This document shows positions 46,429-56,318 of a stretch of 64,000 nucleotides of DNA, in pieces. Source of the DNA: Takakia lepidozioides. Its lineage: Eukaryota; Streptophyta; Takakiopsida; Takakiales; Takakiaceae. Below the pieces are notes generated by a model, which saw only the letters and a list, made by a program, of their open reading frames with translations, had not been told where the DNA came from and did no database searches. The DNA is taken from assembly GCA_030704615.1 (NCBI GenBank), contig CM060731.1, positions 15,192,001 to 15,256,000 on the forward strand, in the 5' to 3' direction. The translations under genes were made by a program, and so were the position numbers. Positions within the stretch are counted from its first letter, which is position 1. Every line of letters begins with the position of its first letter.

Positions 46429-47421
46429 TTACTCATAGGCAAAGTCGGAGTCCAGCTCCTTGTCGAAAGTCTCCCCTGTATCAATATCACCAGGAAGGGG
46501 CTTCGGAAGGACTTGAGAAGTGTGTCCACCCAAACCCATCAGGAGGTTCTTGTAAATCTCGGCATCCGCTTCAATCCCAAAGAGATGTCGCGCACTGGCC
46601 TTGCAAGCGTGGTACGAAGCACCTGCAATGGAATAGAATGAAGGAAACAGACATTGAAGACACATTTGGAACGGTGGGAAGTGCTGAAAGTGCAAGCTCA
46701 AACAAACCTCATGAAATGTGAATGTTGAAGAGACAAACCTGTGCCCATTGACAAATCCAGAACTCTGGCGTCTATGTAGGTGCAGCACTCCACAATCGTT
46801 TGAATGAAAGCCGGACTCTTCTCCCTCGCCCCTTTCCAAGGAACCCCATTCCCCCTTCGCAAGCACACGTTGTTGTCGACGTAGTTGTGGTGTATGTCAT
46901 CCGTGGGAGGATCTGTCCTCTCGTCTATGAACTTGCCCCCATGAGTGATGGCGAACTCCCTAATAACGGCCGGAGTCGTAGGTGGATGCACTCGGACGAG
47001 ACAAACAGCTTCAAACAAACGAGTTTGCGAACAGGACATCCACAAGGAACTAAGAAGCTTCAAAACCAGGCCCCTACATATGAGTTTGAGCGACCTATGC
47101 AACTCCATCCGAGAACCACCAAGAAGAGGAAGAAGAAGGCAGATTTACCATCTCTCCCGGACAATCCCCCTTCGTCAGGTACATGCTGTTCACACAATTC
47201 CATGTCTTCACGACCCTCATACCGGAGGCTTTCAAAAGGTAAGTTGTTCGCGTACCCACAACTAGACTATCATCAGTGGCGTTGAAGAGATCAACCTCAA
47301 CTTTCACCAGTGTGTAAACAATCATTTCCACCCCATGAAGTTTCTCAAACCCACTGGCATGAGAGTTTTTGTGGTCATACGTCAGTATACTGTGAGGGGA
47401 TGCACATGTTTGTGATGACAT
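46429..47421 (-). pseudogene. Transposon-associated amino-methyltransferase-like gene, copy B (AdoMet-binding half)
   Basis: Read leftward, an exon to about 47136 ends K-T-W-N-C-V-N-S-M-Y-L-T-K-G-D at a GTAAAT donor, and shares this with copy A. The next exon (about 47047-46744) has L-F-E-A-V-C-L-V-R, G-V-P-W-K-G-A-R-E-K-S-P and then D-L-S-M-G-T-G at 46758-46738 across an intron. The following exon (46621 to about 46437) has A-R-H-L-F-G-I-E-A-D-A-E-I-Y at 46590-46550. That order (substrate region, then VLDLxxGTG, then F-G-I-E-x-D) matches the C-terminal half of beta-class N6-adenine/N4-cytosine methyltransferases. One acceptor looks mutated (GCAA for GCAG near 47025). The DNA target is unknown. 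Confidence 0.68.
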
Positions 47422-47573
47422 GTGCTAGAAGGACTATTAGGGCTGGCAGCGAACTATTTGCATCATACGAGTTCTCCCGGGATGATTGGGACCTCCGATT
47501 ACGGCGTGAGTGGGATGTGTATGATAGAAATAGGGTTCCTTTGAGACAGGGATCGCGTAGAGGGGCATTGTAG
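47391..47573 (+). pseudogene. Possible SET-domain C-terminal fragment
   Basis: R-T-I-R-A-G-S-E-L-F-A-S-Y-E-F near 47425-47470, followed by D-D-W-D, resembles the last strand of SET lysine methyltransferases (I-x-x-G-E-E-L-x-x-x-Y). The catalytic N-H-S-C-x-P-N block is not seen upstream. It lies between methyltransferase copies B and C and may be a third element-borne piece. The match is short and could be chance. Confidence 0.3.
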
Positions 47574-48244
47574 ATATTGTCATGATGTACTTTGTATACA
47601 TCCGATTAATCGATTGATGTAAAAAAATTTCTTGTTGCTCGTGTGGGTTGCAACTTTGCATATGTGATCTAAACATACTCATGCACATGTGGACCAAATA
47701 TGAGCTTGAACCAAGTTGATTCCAGGTGCCACAGGGCGGCAAACATCGACCATAGCTCTTATGTCAGGCTTAGCCCCCGTCTTGTTTCCTGGGTAGTGAT
47801 TCACATGGATTAGGGAACTTACGGTGTGTTGGCAGTGTTCTTGAAAGGAATTTTGTGAATGTCGGTGCCGACCATCACATCCAGAGCTGTTGTGAGCTTC
47901 TATGGAGAGAGATTTCTTGTACGTTTTGTAGGGAACATTGTCCTTTTAGGCAGTGTTACTCGCAGGAATGTTTTGAATGTCGGTGCCGACATTCACTTTG
48001 AGTGTTGTGGGCTTCTACAGAGAGAGATTGCTTTCCAATAGGGCAGGGATATTTCCCTGCAGAATACACAGGGAAGCAAGTGGTCTTGGTCGTTCATTTC
48101 ATTCTGTAGTACTGCTGTCAGGATCCAGTGTACTGGTTTGCATATCCATGAAACGTACTTTCTTTCAGGAATGTTATATTCACCACCGGCACTTAGAAAA
48201 AACTTCTTTCTCACTTCACGCTTTGGTCCGTTGGGTTTTGTCTC
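47574..48244. repeat. Non-coding, with a 118-bp-period direct repeat
   Basis: GAATGTCGGTGCCGAC occurs at 47857 and 47975. Flanking sequence (GAGTGTTGTG, GCTTCTA, GAGAGAGAT) repeats with the same spacing. No gene seen. Confidence 0.5.
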
Positions 48245-49155
48245 ATGGTTCGCAAGTACACAAAATATGTGCTTATGGATGGAAATCACCTCAGCGGTAT
48301 CCCAGATTATCTTGACATGTGGTCGGACCCTGGCAACGATCCAACCATGTACACTGCACGGATATTGAAGGACTGGAGTCCTGCACACCTCAGGGACTGT
48401 GGTTGGTACCTGGACTGCCCTCCTGAGCACACGACTTTTCAAGAGCAGCAAATGAAATATTTGAACAATCATGCTGAGATGTTGGCACCTCTGAACGACG
48501 AGGAGTACCAAAGAAACATAGCAGCATCGACTGCCAAGGAGCCTGACGCACAGGAAATAACCCAGAAGGGCAAGAAGGGGGGGCGCAAGACCAAACACAA
48601 GGGTTCTGATGGCATAGCCAAGTCACTAGCGAAGACAAAGGACAAAAACAAGTCGAAGGAGAAGGAGAAGGAAAAGGAAAAGGGGAAGGAGAAAGAAAAG
48701 GAGAAGAGGAAGGAGAAGGAGAGTGAGAAGGACTTCACCACCGGAAGCTATACCCGCACAATTCAGTGCGTGTTCGATGCCAGGCCACACCCTTCCCGTG
48801 CTGATTTGGCAGGGGAGATTAAGATTGTCAATGAGGGATGGCTGGCGATGATGGAGAGTCACAAGAAAGGATACACTGGGGTGCCTTCGCCTACTTGGGA
48901 TAACATGATCTCTTTCCTTAATCTGGTGGGAATTTCACTGTCATTCCTGTGCATTTGTAAGTGACATTGGCAGTATTGATCTTTGTTTCCTTTCAAACAT
49001 TCTTCTCTTCGTTCTCAAAGTGAACATGTCTGTCACAGGTGAGCACTGGTCCCTCTTTCGTGTGCGGTGTGCAGAAAATGTTTGCTGCTGACATGGTCAT
49101 TCTTGACATCCCGGACGGCCAGGCTATTCCAGAAGTTCTTCCGAAGGGCAAAACG
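48245..49155 (+). pseudogene. Transposon-associated amino-methyltransferase-like gene, copy C (central part)
   Basis: The exon from about 48255 to 48927 aligns with copy A exon 4: D-C-G-W-Y-L-D near 48402 against D-Y-C-C-W-Y-L-D, and N-A/H-A-E-x-L-A-P-L near 48475. A Lys/Glu tract (48600-48730) replaces the shorter lysine-rich linker of copy A. Then G-Y-T-G-V-P-S-P-T-W precedes a GTGGGA donor. The second exon begins at 49039 after CTGTCACAG and carries A-D-M-V-I-L-D-I-P-D-G (49087-49119), the DPPY-like motif. Homology to copy A stops just after. The intron position is conserved with copy A, which argues for DNA-level copying rather than retroposition. It lies head-on to copy B. Confidence 0.62.
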
Positions 49156-52000
49156 CCAAGCTAGAACAAATTCGATGACAACTACTGAAGTTGGGTGTTC
49201 GGGTTCTGCAAATTTCCTTGCTTTTCTCAAAGGAAATATCAATTCTTGAATAGCACCTCCATCCACCAAAACCTCTGCATCCAATATGATGCTTGTTGTT
49301 TCCGTGCCATTGTGATTCTTATAGTCATGTACTGATGAGCTTGATCGTTGCGATTCACATCTATCTGGACTCTGCATTGGTTGTAAATGGAATCTGGGAT
49401 CCAACCAGGAGGACCTAATAGTGGTGCACATCAGCTAGTAGATGAGTTATCTATGTAAAAATAACCAGCAAATGTCATTACTTACAATTTCATACATTTT
49501 GGGATTAATAATAGATCAAATCATCTTACGACACTTGCACTTCACATTAGAAAATCGTGTATGACAAACCTCATGCTAATGAATTATTATAATTTATTTG
49601 TATAAGCTTTAAGTGAGCTTTTATAAAAGTAAAACATTGAGGCAACCTTCACTTTATTTAGTGCTATGCATGGATACTAGGTTCCTCTTTTGATCTCCTC
49701 CTTCAAGCACACTCAAAATCCAATGTTGATCTAATCTTCAATCTAAAGCTTGCTACTTCAAAAGATTTCAAAATCCCTCGAAGATAGTCATATTTCAATG
49801 GATGCCCATAGTCATACATGGGAGATGGTCATGCATATGATACGCATGTGTGGGTCGCATGTTCAGGATTATTGTATGACGTTAAATAATATTAGGATTT
49901 TTTGTACGATATCTGAAATATGACTGGGAAATTCTACAGCCATATTCCAAATTTGGAATAAGTCACTGAAAGTTTTATTACAGTAAAGTCTGAGTGAAGT
50001 CCAAGTCTAAGTACCACTCATTCTTATCGATGTCCTGGAAGCCAAAAGCCAGTTTAGCGAAATCCTCATAGTCTTCAAGAATTGCAGTATCGCTCATGTA
50101 TATGACATTCAGATCTCTCTCAGTTAACTCTTGTCCATAAGTTGACTCGATAAGCATTTCTACATCTTCAGAATTGAGTCCTAACTCAAATGGCGGACAT
50201 GAATGCAAATTAGCAATATATATATATATATGATAATACAATCATAGATTTCTTATGTATGACAATACAACTGATTTAATTTTTTTCTTCCAAGTAAATT
50301 AAGAGAATTACATTAGACATAAAGTATTAATAATGCATGGAAATACCTGATAAGTCTGATGCATTGTCATACATACACCATTGCATGAATGAGACATGAC
50401 ATCATGTGTATGACTATGCATCAAATTCATACATGATGTCATGTACGTATGACAGTGCAACTGACTTAGATATTTCTTAAATAAGAGAATAAAATAATTA
50501 TATTAATAGAGAGAGAGAGAGATATATATATATTGATTGTCATACATATATTATACATACTATATTCTTTTTCAGAAAATTCTTGAGGCTTTAGGTTCAA
50601 AATATTATGCATGCAACGATGAGGATAAATCTTCGTATCTTGACAAGTATAATTCTTCAGTTTTTATGACATATATAAAAATCAGTTGTATCGTCACACA
50701 TACATATAGACATATATTGTGATGTGTTTCCATGCAAGACTCATGCATGAAGACTAATCATGCATTTCAATACATGACTATATATTTCTCATGTATAAGT
50801 GTACGAAGATGAGCTAGCATTTAATCTTGGAACTTTTTTGAGGTAGGTGGAAAAATGTAGTAACAGGTCCAGTTAGGAATCGGAGGAGATCGGGCATTCA
50901 AATAACCCAGCAAAGAACCTTTATAGGTCACTAGAATCATAAAGCTTCCATCAAATAATCAACCTCTAAGCAATGAAAGAATATTTAGTCTTATCTTTTA
51001 TGTGGTGGGGGTCCCCTCTACGTCGCAAAATTCAAAGCTGGCCACTCTAGATAGTCAGGAATTAAAACTACTTGAGGCCAGTGTTTTTATCTTTGGCGAA
51101 ATTTCTTCGACCTCAATTTTTTTTCCCCAATATTCTGTTGTAAATTCCTTTTTTCATGGATGAAATCGCCAAACTTCTCAAAAAAATATAAATCGTGGAT
51201 GAATTCGCCTAATTTGGAAGATATACATGGATGAAAGTATAGAGGAGGATGATTCTGTCCAAATTTCAGTGGATGAACAGAAAATATGGCTATTTCCTGC
51301 AAAACTCAGTAGTCACTCCTCTTATTTTTCCAAATTTTGAAACAAAAAACAATGCTTGAGGCATAGGAAATTTGTGCAAAGAGAAAATCTCTGTAATCTA
51401 TATTTCACTTCGACTCTACCCTCTCATTGAGTGATGAATTGATATTGCTACTAATACTGTCTCCACCTGTCTTTTTGAATGAATGAATGAATGTGCTCAC
51501 ATTCAAGTACGATGGTGTCAGCAAACTAGGTGAGAGTCCGAGACTGTGTATATCGTCCATATCTTGATATAGTTTCCATTCCTTGCTCAACTATCCTATA
51601 TTGACGTGCTTCAAACGATCGAGGGGTAGGGGAGATTAATATGACGAAGTCTATGGATAGGTAGATCGAGAATGAGGCCACAAACGAACATATCCAAATA
51701 GCCAAAATACAGGCATGGTGAAGATGAGAGACTATCTAGAACTGAAAGTAAGACTGCCAATGTGAAACTTGCCATCTGCAACAAGGTTCAATAACAACTC
51801 TTCTTCAGAGCAGCTCCAAACCAATATTTGAGGCCCCAGATACTGCTACAAAATAGCTCCTCGAGGGTTGAAAGTGCAGCGCATGAAGTAAAAGAATAGA
51901 GAGTCAAGAGCCTAAAGTTCAGCTGCAATAAAACAGAGATAAGTCCCTCTTAGGGGTACCTCGTATCGTAGAATTAATGGGACGGTGGGGGGGGTGAAGT
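49156..52000. other. AT-rich, no gene firmly recognised
   Basis: Contains (GA)n(TA)n at 50511-50533, repeated TCATACATG motifs (49800-50470), and much simple sequence. One minus-strand frame at 49978-50241 is listed separately. The C-terminal exon of the coiled-coil gene begins at 52001. Confidence 0.5.
49978..50241 (-). CDS. Unrecognised 87-codon frame, acidic
   Basis: The frame has an acidic, helix-rich sequence (S-E-D-V-E-M-L-I-E-S, then E-L-T-E-R-D-L) ending at TAA 49978. Such segments occur near the C-termini of pogo/Tigger-like transposases, but no catalytic residue is present. The N-terminus runs into a TA microsatellite, so an upstream splice acceptor is possible. It may be a real exon or chance. 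Confidence 0.25.
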   Translation of the reverse strand: MYYHIYIYIANLHSCPPFELGLNSEDVEMLIESTYGQELTERDLNVIYMSDTAILEDYEDFAKLAFGFQDIDKNEWYLDLDFTQTLL

Positions 52001-52167
52001 TTAGCAGTCACCTTCTTCAGGATCCTGAGGGACACATTTTCTCAACAACACTGTGTAGTTCCTCAAGATCACCTCCAGTTCCTTCTGGGCTTTCACTGTC
52101 CCCTTCTCAGCCTCCTTCAACATGTTTATGTACAAGAGTATAGTACCTTGACTTTCCCATCTCTCAG
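52001..52167 (-). pseudogene. Coiled-coil protein terminal exon, inverted
   Basis: Read leftward from the LTR, the frame R-W-E-S-Q-G-T-I-L-L-Y continues as a charged helix (L-K-E-A-E-K-G-T-V-K-A-Q-K-E-L-E) and ends P-E-E-G-D-C then TAA at 52003-52001. Its first five bases beside the LTR are CTGAG, the same as those before the chromovirus 5' LTR at 38787. Joining the two sides gives one uninterrupted frame. The two pieces now lie 13 kb apart in opposite orientation. Confidence 0.65.
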
Positions 52168-52647
52168 TGTCATGCACCTCACTTCGGTAAGCTCCCCTTC
52201 AAGTCATAGTTACTCGCTTTGATGCGCGCGCCTAACTCCCAAACTGGCCGCCGGGCCAACTCGGGAGCTTCGACTGCTCACCGGGACATAACGGTCCCCC
52301 TTTACTCCTCCACAAGACCCTCTCTCAATTTGGGCCTAGTGGAAAATTCCCTTTGGTTGTTGGCAGTGCGGAACAGTCTCCCCACACCTTGGTTGCTTTC
52401 CGGCCCGCACGCTTACTCACTAGTTTTTGGTCACCAACGGGCTTGCACCGTTCTCGGGGTTATTACTCCCTATATATACTTCTGTGACTATCCGTGGGGG
52501 TTTCACAAACAACCTAGTCATTTTATGGCGAACCACCACGAAAACCCTCGATTCCCGGTGATTAGTCGCAGTGAGTCTTGGCCCACCCACCACGGCCCTA
52601 TTGGACCGTGATGAGTCCCAAGACTCCCCACAACTCCCACCACAAGG
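52168..52647 (-). repeat. Chromovirus LTR, inverted and truncated
   Basis: Reverse complement of LTR positions 39035-39512 with scattered mismatches. The end TGTCATGCACC at 52168 corresponds to the LTR 3' terminus. The first 248 bp of the LTR are missing; it breaks at about 52647 next to transposon-end repeats. No primer site follows, so it is a 3' LTR. Confidence 0.88.
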
Positions 52648-52653
52648 CTACGG

Positions 52654-52810
52654 CGTGAGCCCAGCCGCGTGAGCCTGGGAGCTGAGCTCACGTTGTAGCT
52701 GCAAAACGTGAACTGAGCTCACGCTTCAGGGAAGCGTGAGCGGCACAAATCTGCTGGAGAAGCAGGTCCTATAGGCGAGGATTGCAGGAAGAGGGCCTAT
52801 TACCGTGGAC
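52654..52810. repeat. Transposon-end repeats beside the SWIM transposase gene
   Basis: CGTGAGCCCAGCCGCGTGAGCC opens the block (two GTGAGCC units). Several pairs of GTGAGC and GCTCAC follow that can form hairpins (52675-52735). AGGGCCTATTACCGTGG lies at 52792. The same features begin at 45344. The minus-strand transposase gene ends 250 bp to the right, so this is probably that element's end. Confidence 0.55.
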
Positions 52811-53057
52811 AAAACAAAGGGGGCCACCATGCACCATGTCTGCAATGCCTGCACAAAAAGAGGAATATGAAAATATGGTAGATTTGAGCTCAGAATGATT
52901 GACACACTTTATTTCAATTCACAGATAGACGCTTACAATGAATGGCATGTGCATTTGCCCTGATTCCGTGAACGAAATGTATGTGTTTGTCCTAAATGCA
53001 AAGTCTTCACACGGTAACCTGGAAACTAGCATGGGAAGCGGGCATGGCTCGTTGTGT

Positions 53058-55083
53058 TCAAAGAGAATTTGGAGCCCTACGTGAGGTGTCCCGCTGCAGA
53101 AGGGTGATGACTTCTCCGTAGCCTAGTGTGGCTTGGTGAATGAATTGGTCTCTCTTACCGTCGCAGCACAAAATTACAAGGTATATGTAATATTGATGCT
53201 TGCAGGGGACCCACTTCCCTCTCATGCCGAGAGTGCCCTCACGCATCATTACAAAATCCGGACAAGTGCACGTAGGGAAATTCCCCACGGTAACCTGATA
53301 TTCTTTTCCATGAAGAACTGAGCCAATAGACAGCACTGTGTAAATCCGTCCATACCCCGGGGCAGGGACTTCGGTGATACGAATCACCCGAGCCTGCAAA
53401 ATTCTAGCCGATTCCATCTTGCAGTCGTGATCTGCACCCGAAGCGACACGGCGCACGATTTTTCCATCTCTTTTTGTTGGGTGGGAGTCGGCACCGGGTG
53501 GAGGCATTGCCGGAGCATGTGGCACATCTGTGCTGACAGTGCATGAGGGCACCACCCGGGACCGTGCAAGACAGAACCCTCCCTCCTCCAGCATGCTTAT
53601 CTCGGTTGATGACAGTGACGTCCCAAGTTTCACAGGCCAAATTGCGGGGGGAGGGGGCTTCATTATCACCGAAGGATGAACTGTTCCCTTGACGCATCGT
53701 GCCATATCGTCTGGGCAGAACCAGAACTTGTGGTCCTTTGACTCCCCACTATGATAAGGTCGGAACAACCCTGTGAATGTTGGAGCTGGAGTCCCCCTGG
53801 AGCCTTTGCATATTTTTGATTTGCATTTCTTGAAAGAGGGGGTCCGAATTGCCATGCAAGCCACTCTAGATCCTAGTGGGGTGCGTTCTATATGCCACTC
53901 ACTGTCAATGCAGTCAGATTCATGCACCATGGACACCACCTTCTCCAATGGGAACCAGGCTGCTGTGCCTGCATGATCTGCACCTGCTCCGCTGGAGGAG
54001 GACCCACCTGGGAAGGGGCGGGCACACGACTTAGTCTGCACTGGAGACACCTTTGGTATAGAGAAATTGACCTTGTCCGGCCGATGGGAATCTCCATCCG
54101 ACCCTAGAGGAGGTTTCAATTTTCTTTTGCATGATCCAAATCTTTCCTCGCCTTCCAAACGGGGGATCCTGGATTGCAAAGGGGAGCCTTCAGTGCACCT
54201 GTTCAGAGCTCTGGCCATCTTCAATGGGTCTCCGGACCTACTCGCAGCCCTTAACATCAACAAAGTCGTATCAGGGCCCTTGCCTCCGCTCCGTCCCATC
54301 AAAAAATTGCGGTATCCAGTTTGTTGTGTAAGTGCCCGCACCATGTCATTAGCAGTGGCCACATACAAGTCACGTCCTGCTTTGGTAGACTCCTGCATCT
54401 AGGCATTGTGAACAGTCTCCGCCAAATTATAGGATGGCATGTCGGCCAAGTCCTCCAAGGACATGTCCTGCAGGAGGCATTGCATGCAAATGTGAGGAAC
54501 GAAAGGAAATGGAAGAGGTTCTGCAAGTGACAATCCAACAACCCCAAACGAACAGGCACGATGCAAAGTGAAATTTGTGTTTCTGGGATTGAAGAGGCTT
54601 ACCGTCGTCATGAAAGCTCCCCACTGTCTGTACCTGAAGTGCCAAAAAAACCAATCAGTCCTCCAACTCCTTCAGGTGGATACCAGTAGCAGCACCAGAG
54701 GAGAACCACCAAGCCCGGATTTCTTAGTAAGTGCTCTCAGCTTCTCCCATTGAGGTGGCATTTTTGTACTTGAGGCAGAGCCTTCTGTGCTCCAACTGAA
54801 GGTCAAGGCGAATGCAGCGCTTTGTATGATGTGCCAAAGATTGACTCCAATGGAAGAGGCATGTGCGCTCCCTATTTTCCATTGGGACCTTAGGATCCCC
54901 TGAACCAAACACGCACCGCTCTGCATTGAAATTTGCCTGTGCACTATCAGCCACCCAAAATTTGTGTTCTGCATTCCATTACGCTGCATGACGGCCAGGA
55001 GCAAATTCCACATGAGCATCTCGGATTCAGTGTCCTCTGATTGCATATCACAAATTGTTATGGAGAGCACACGCTGGTACGCT
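53058..55083 (-). pseudogene. SWIM-finger (MULE-like) transposase, 3' part
   Basis: Starting at the CACTA insertion the frame reads Q-R-V-L-S-I-T-I-C-D-M-Q-S-E-D. After a small frameshift near 54958 comes A-D-S-A-Q-A-N-F-N-A-E-R and E-R-T-C-L-F-H-W-S-Q-S-L near 54850. TAA at 54724-54726 and at least one intron near 54600 follow. The last frame, 54398-53058, is open for 446 codons and ends with a SWIM zinc finger: C-T-C-P-D-F at 53268-53251 and P-C-K-H at 53207-53196, spacing CxCx19CxH. SWIM fingers at the C-terminus are typical of Mutator-type transposases and their FAR1/FHY3 relatives. The 5' half is at 59127-60145. Confidence 0.82.
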
Positions 55084-55842
55084 CACTATAAGAGATGAGC
55101 GTTTTTAGGACTACGGATTTGGCGGAGTCATAAAAACGGCACTAGGTGCACGACTACAGAGCGCTGAAATGCGTTGCAGTCATAGTTTTATCACTTTATA
55201 GTAATGGATATCACTACATGACTCCGGAAAATTAGGGAGCATTGGTCAAACATTGTTGACCATGATGACAAGGATGGTTTTATGACTAGTGTGATATGTT
55301 TGACTAAACGTGGACGACGTTTCATGGAATCTTGTGACTCCATGACTGAAGATGGTTTTACAGCTCTATTTATACGACTACATCCCTACACGTGTCATTT
55401 TGAAAGCACATACATGAATGTATTCATCCATTGGATGAGTTTATCCATCGATGACATGACATGTAAACTTATGAGTCCCTTACTGCAAATTGTTTCATAA
55501 CTCTATATATATGACTACATCACTACACATGTCATTTAAAAGGCATATACATTAATGAATTCATTCAATGGATGGGTTCATCCATCCGCCTATACGGAGT
55601 GTCGATTTGATATCTGTTCAATAAATTGGACCTGGATAGACGTGGCTTAACAAGGATCGCAAGATATATGAGATTAAAATACGTGGTTGTACAAGATTAG
55701 ATCATGTGATGGAAATTATTTTGAATCGTTAGATTTTACAGGATCTAACGGTCTAGATTGTTTAAGATCTAACAGTTTAAGATTACACAGCCGAACTTTA
55801 CACCGGGCTGGGACTTAGTTGTCTCCTGCGTTTTACCATCTA

Positions 55843-55965
55843 TTTGATGTTGTGTCATGGAACGCGATGATTGTAGGATATGCAGGGGCGTGGGATGGAG
55901 GCTTTGCATACCTTCCTACTCTTGAGCAAATGATGCAGAAAGGAGAAGAGGAGGAGGAGAGGAGA
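55843..55965 (+). pseudogene. PPR fragment captured in CACTA element
   Basis: F-D-V-V-S-W-N-A-M-I-V-G-Y-A (55843-55884) is the signature of an L/S-type pentatricopeptide repeat. It is close in sequence to D-V-V-S-W-N-A-M-L-A-G-Y in the PPR debris at 60600-60645. A stop follows shortly after. Only one repeat unit is present, so it cannot act as an RNA-binding protein. Confidence 0.7.
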
Positions 55966-56318
55966 TGAGGAGAAGATCCCAACATTCTTGTGAGCTCGCC
56001 GTTTTTGGGAGAGAGACGAGACGAGGAGACGCTCGCCGTTCTTGGGAGAGTCAGCTTGGTCTTAGCAGGCCGTGTTTCAATCTCTGCCTGCTCAGCTGCA
56101 CCGTGGTGGATCGATCTCACATACCAATCCAACATTACCTGACTACAGATACAAGCAGCACACACAAGGGGTCCTTTTGGGCTGATGGTCGGTCAATTCC
56201 TCTATGGGTCATGATACAAGGTAAAGGACAATGTGGTGAGGATACCTTCTTCTTTGACCTATTTCAGCCTGTTTTGCTCTGTTTGGCAGCATGAAAGTAT
56301 CCAAAAACAGGTAATAGA

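Noticed and set aside
48600-48730. Lys/Glu-rich tract as a separate nuclear protein
   Set aside because: It is a low-complexity linker inside methyltransferase copy C, at the position of a shorter lysine-rich linker in copy A.
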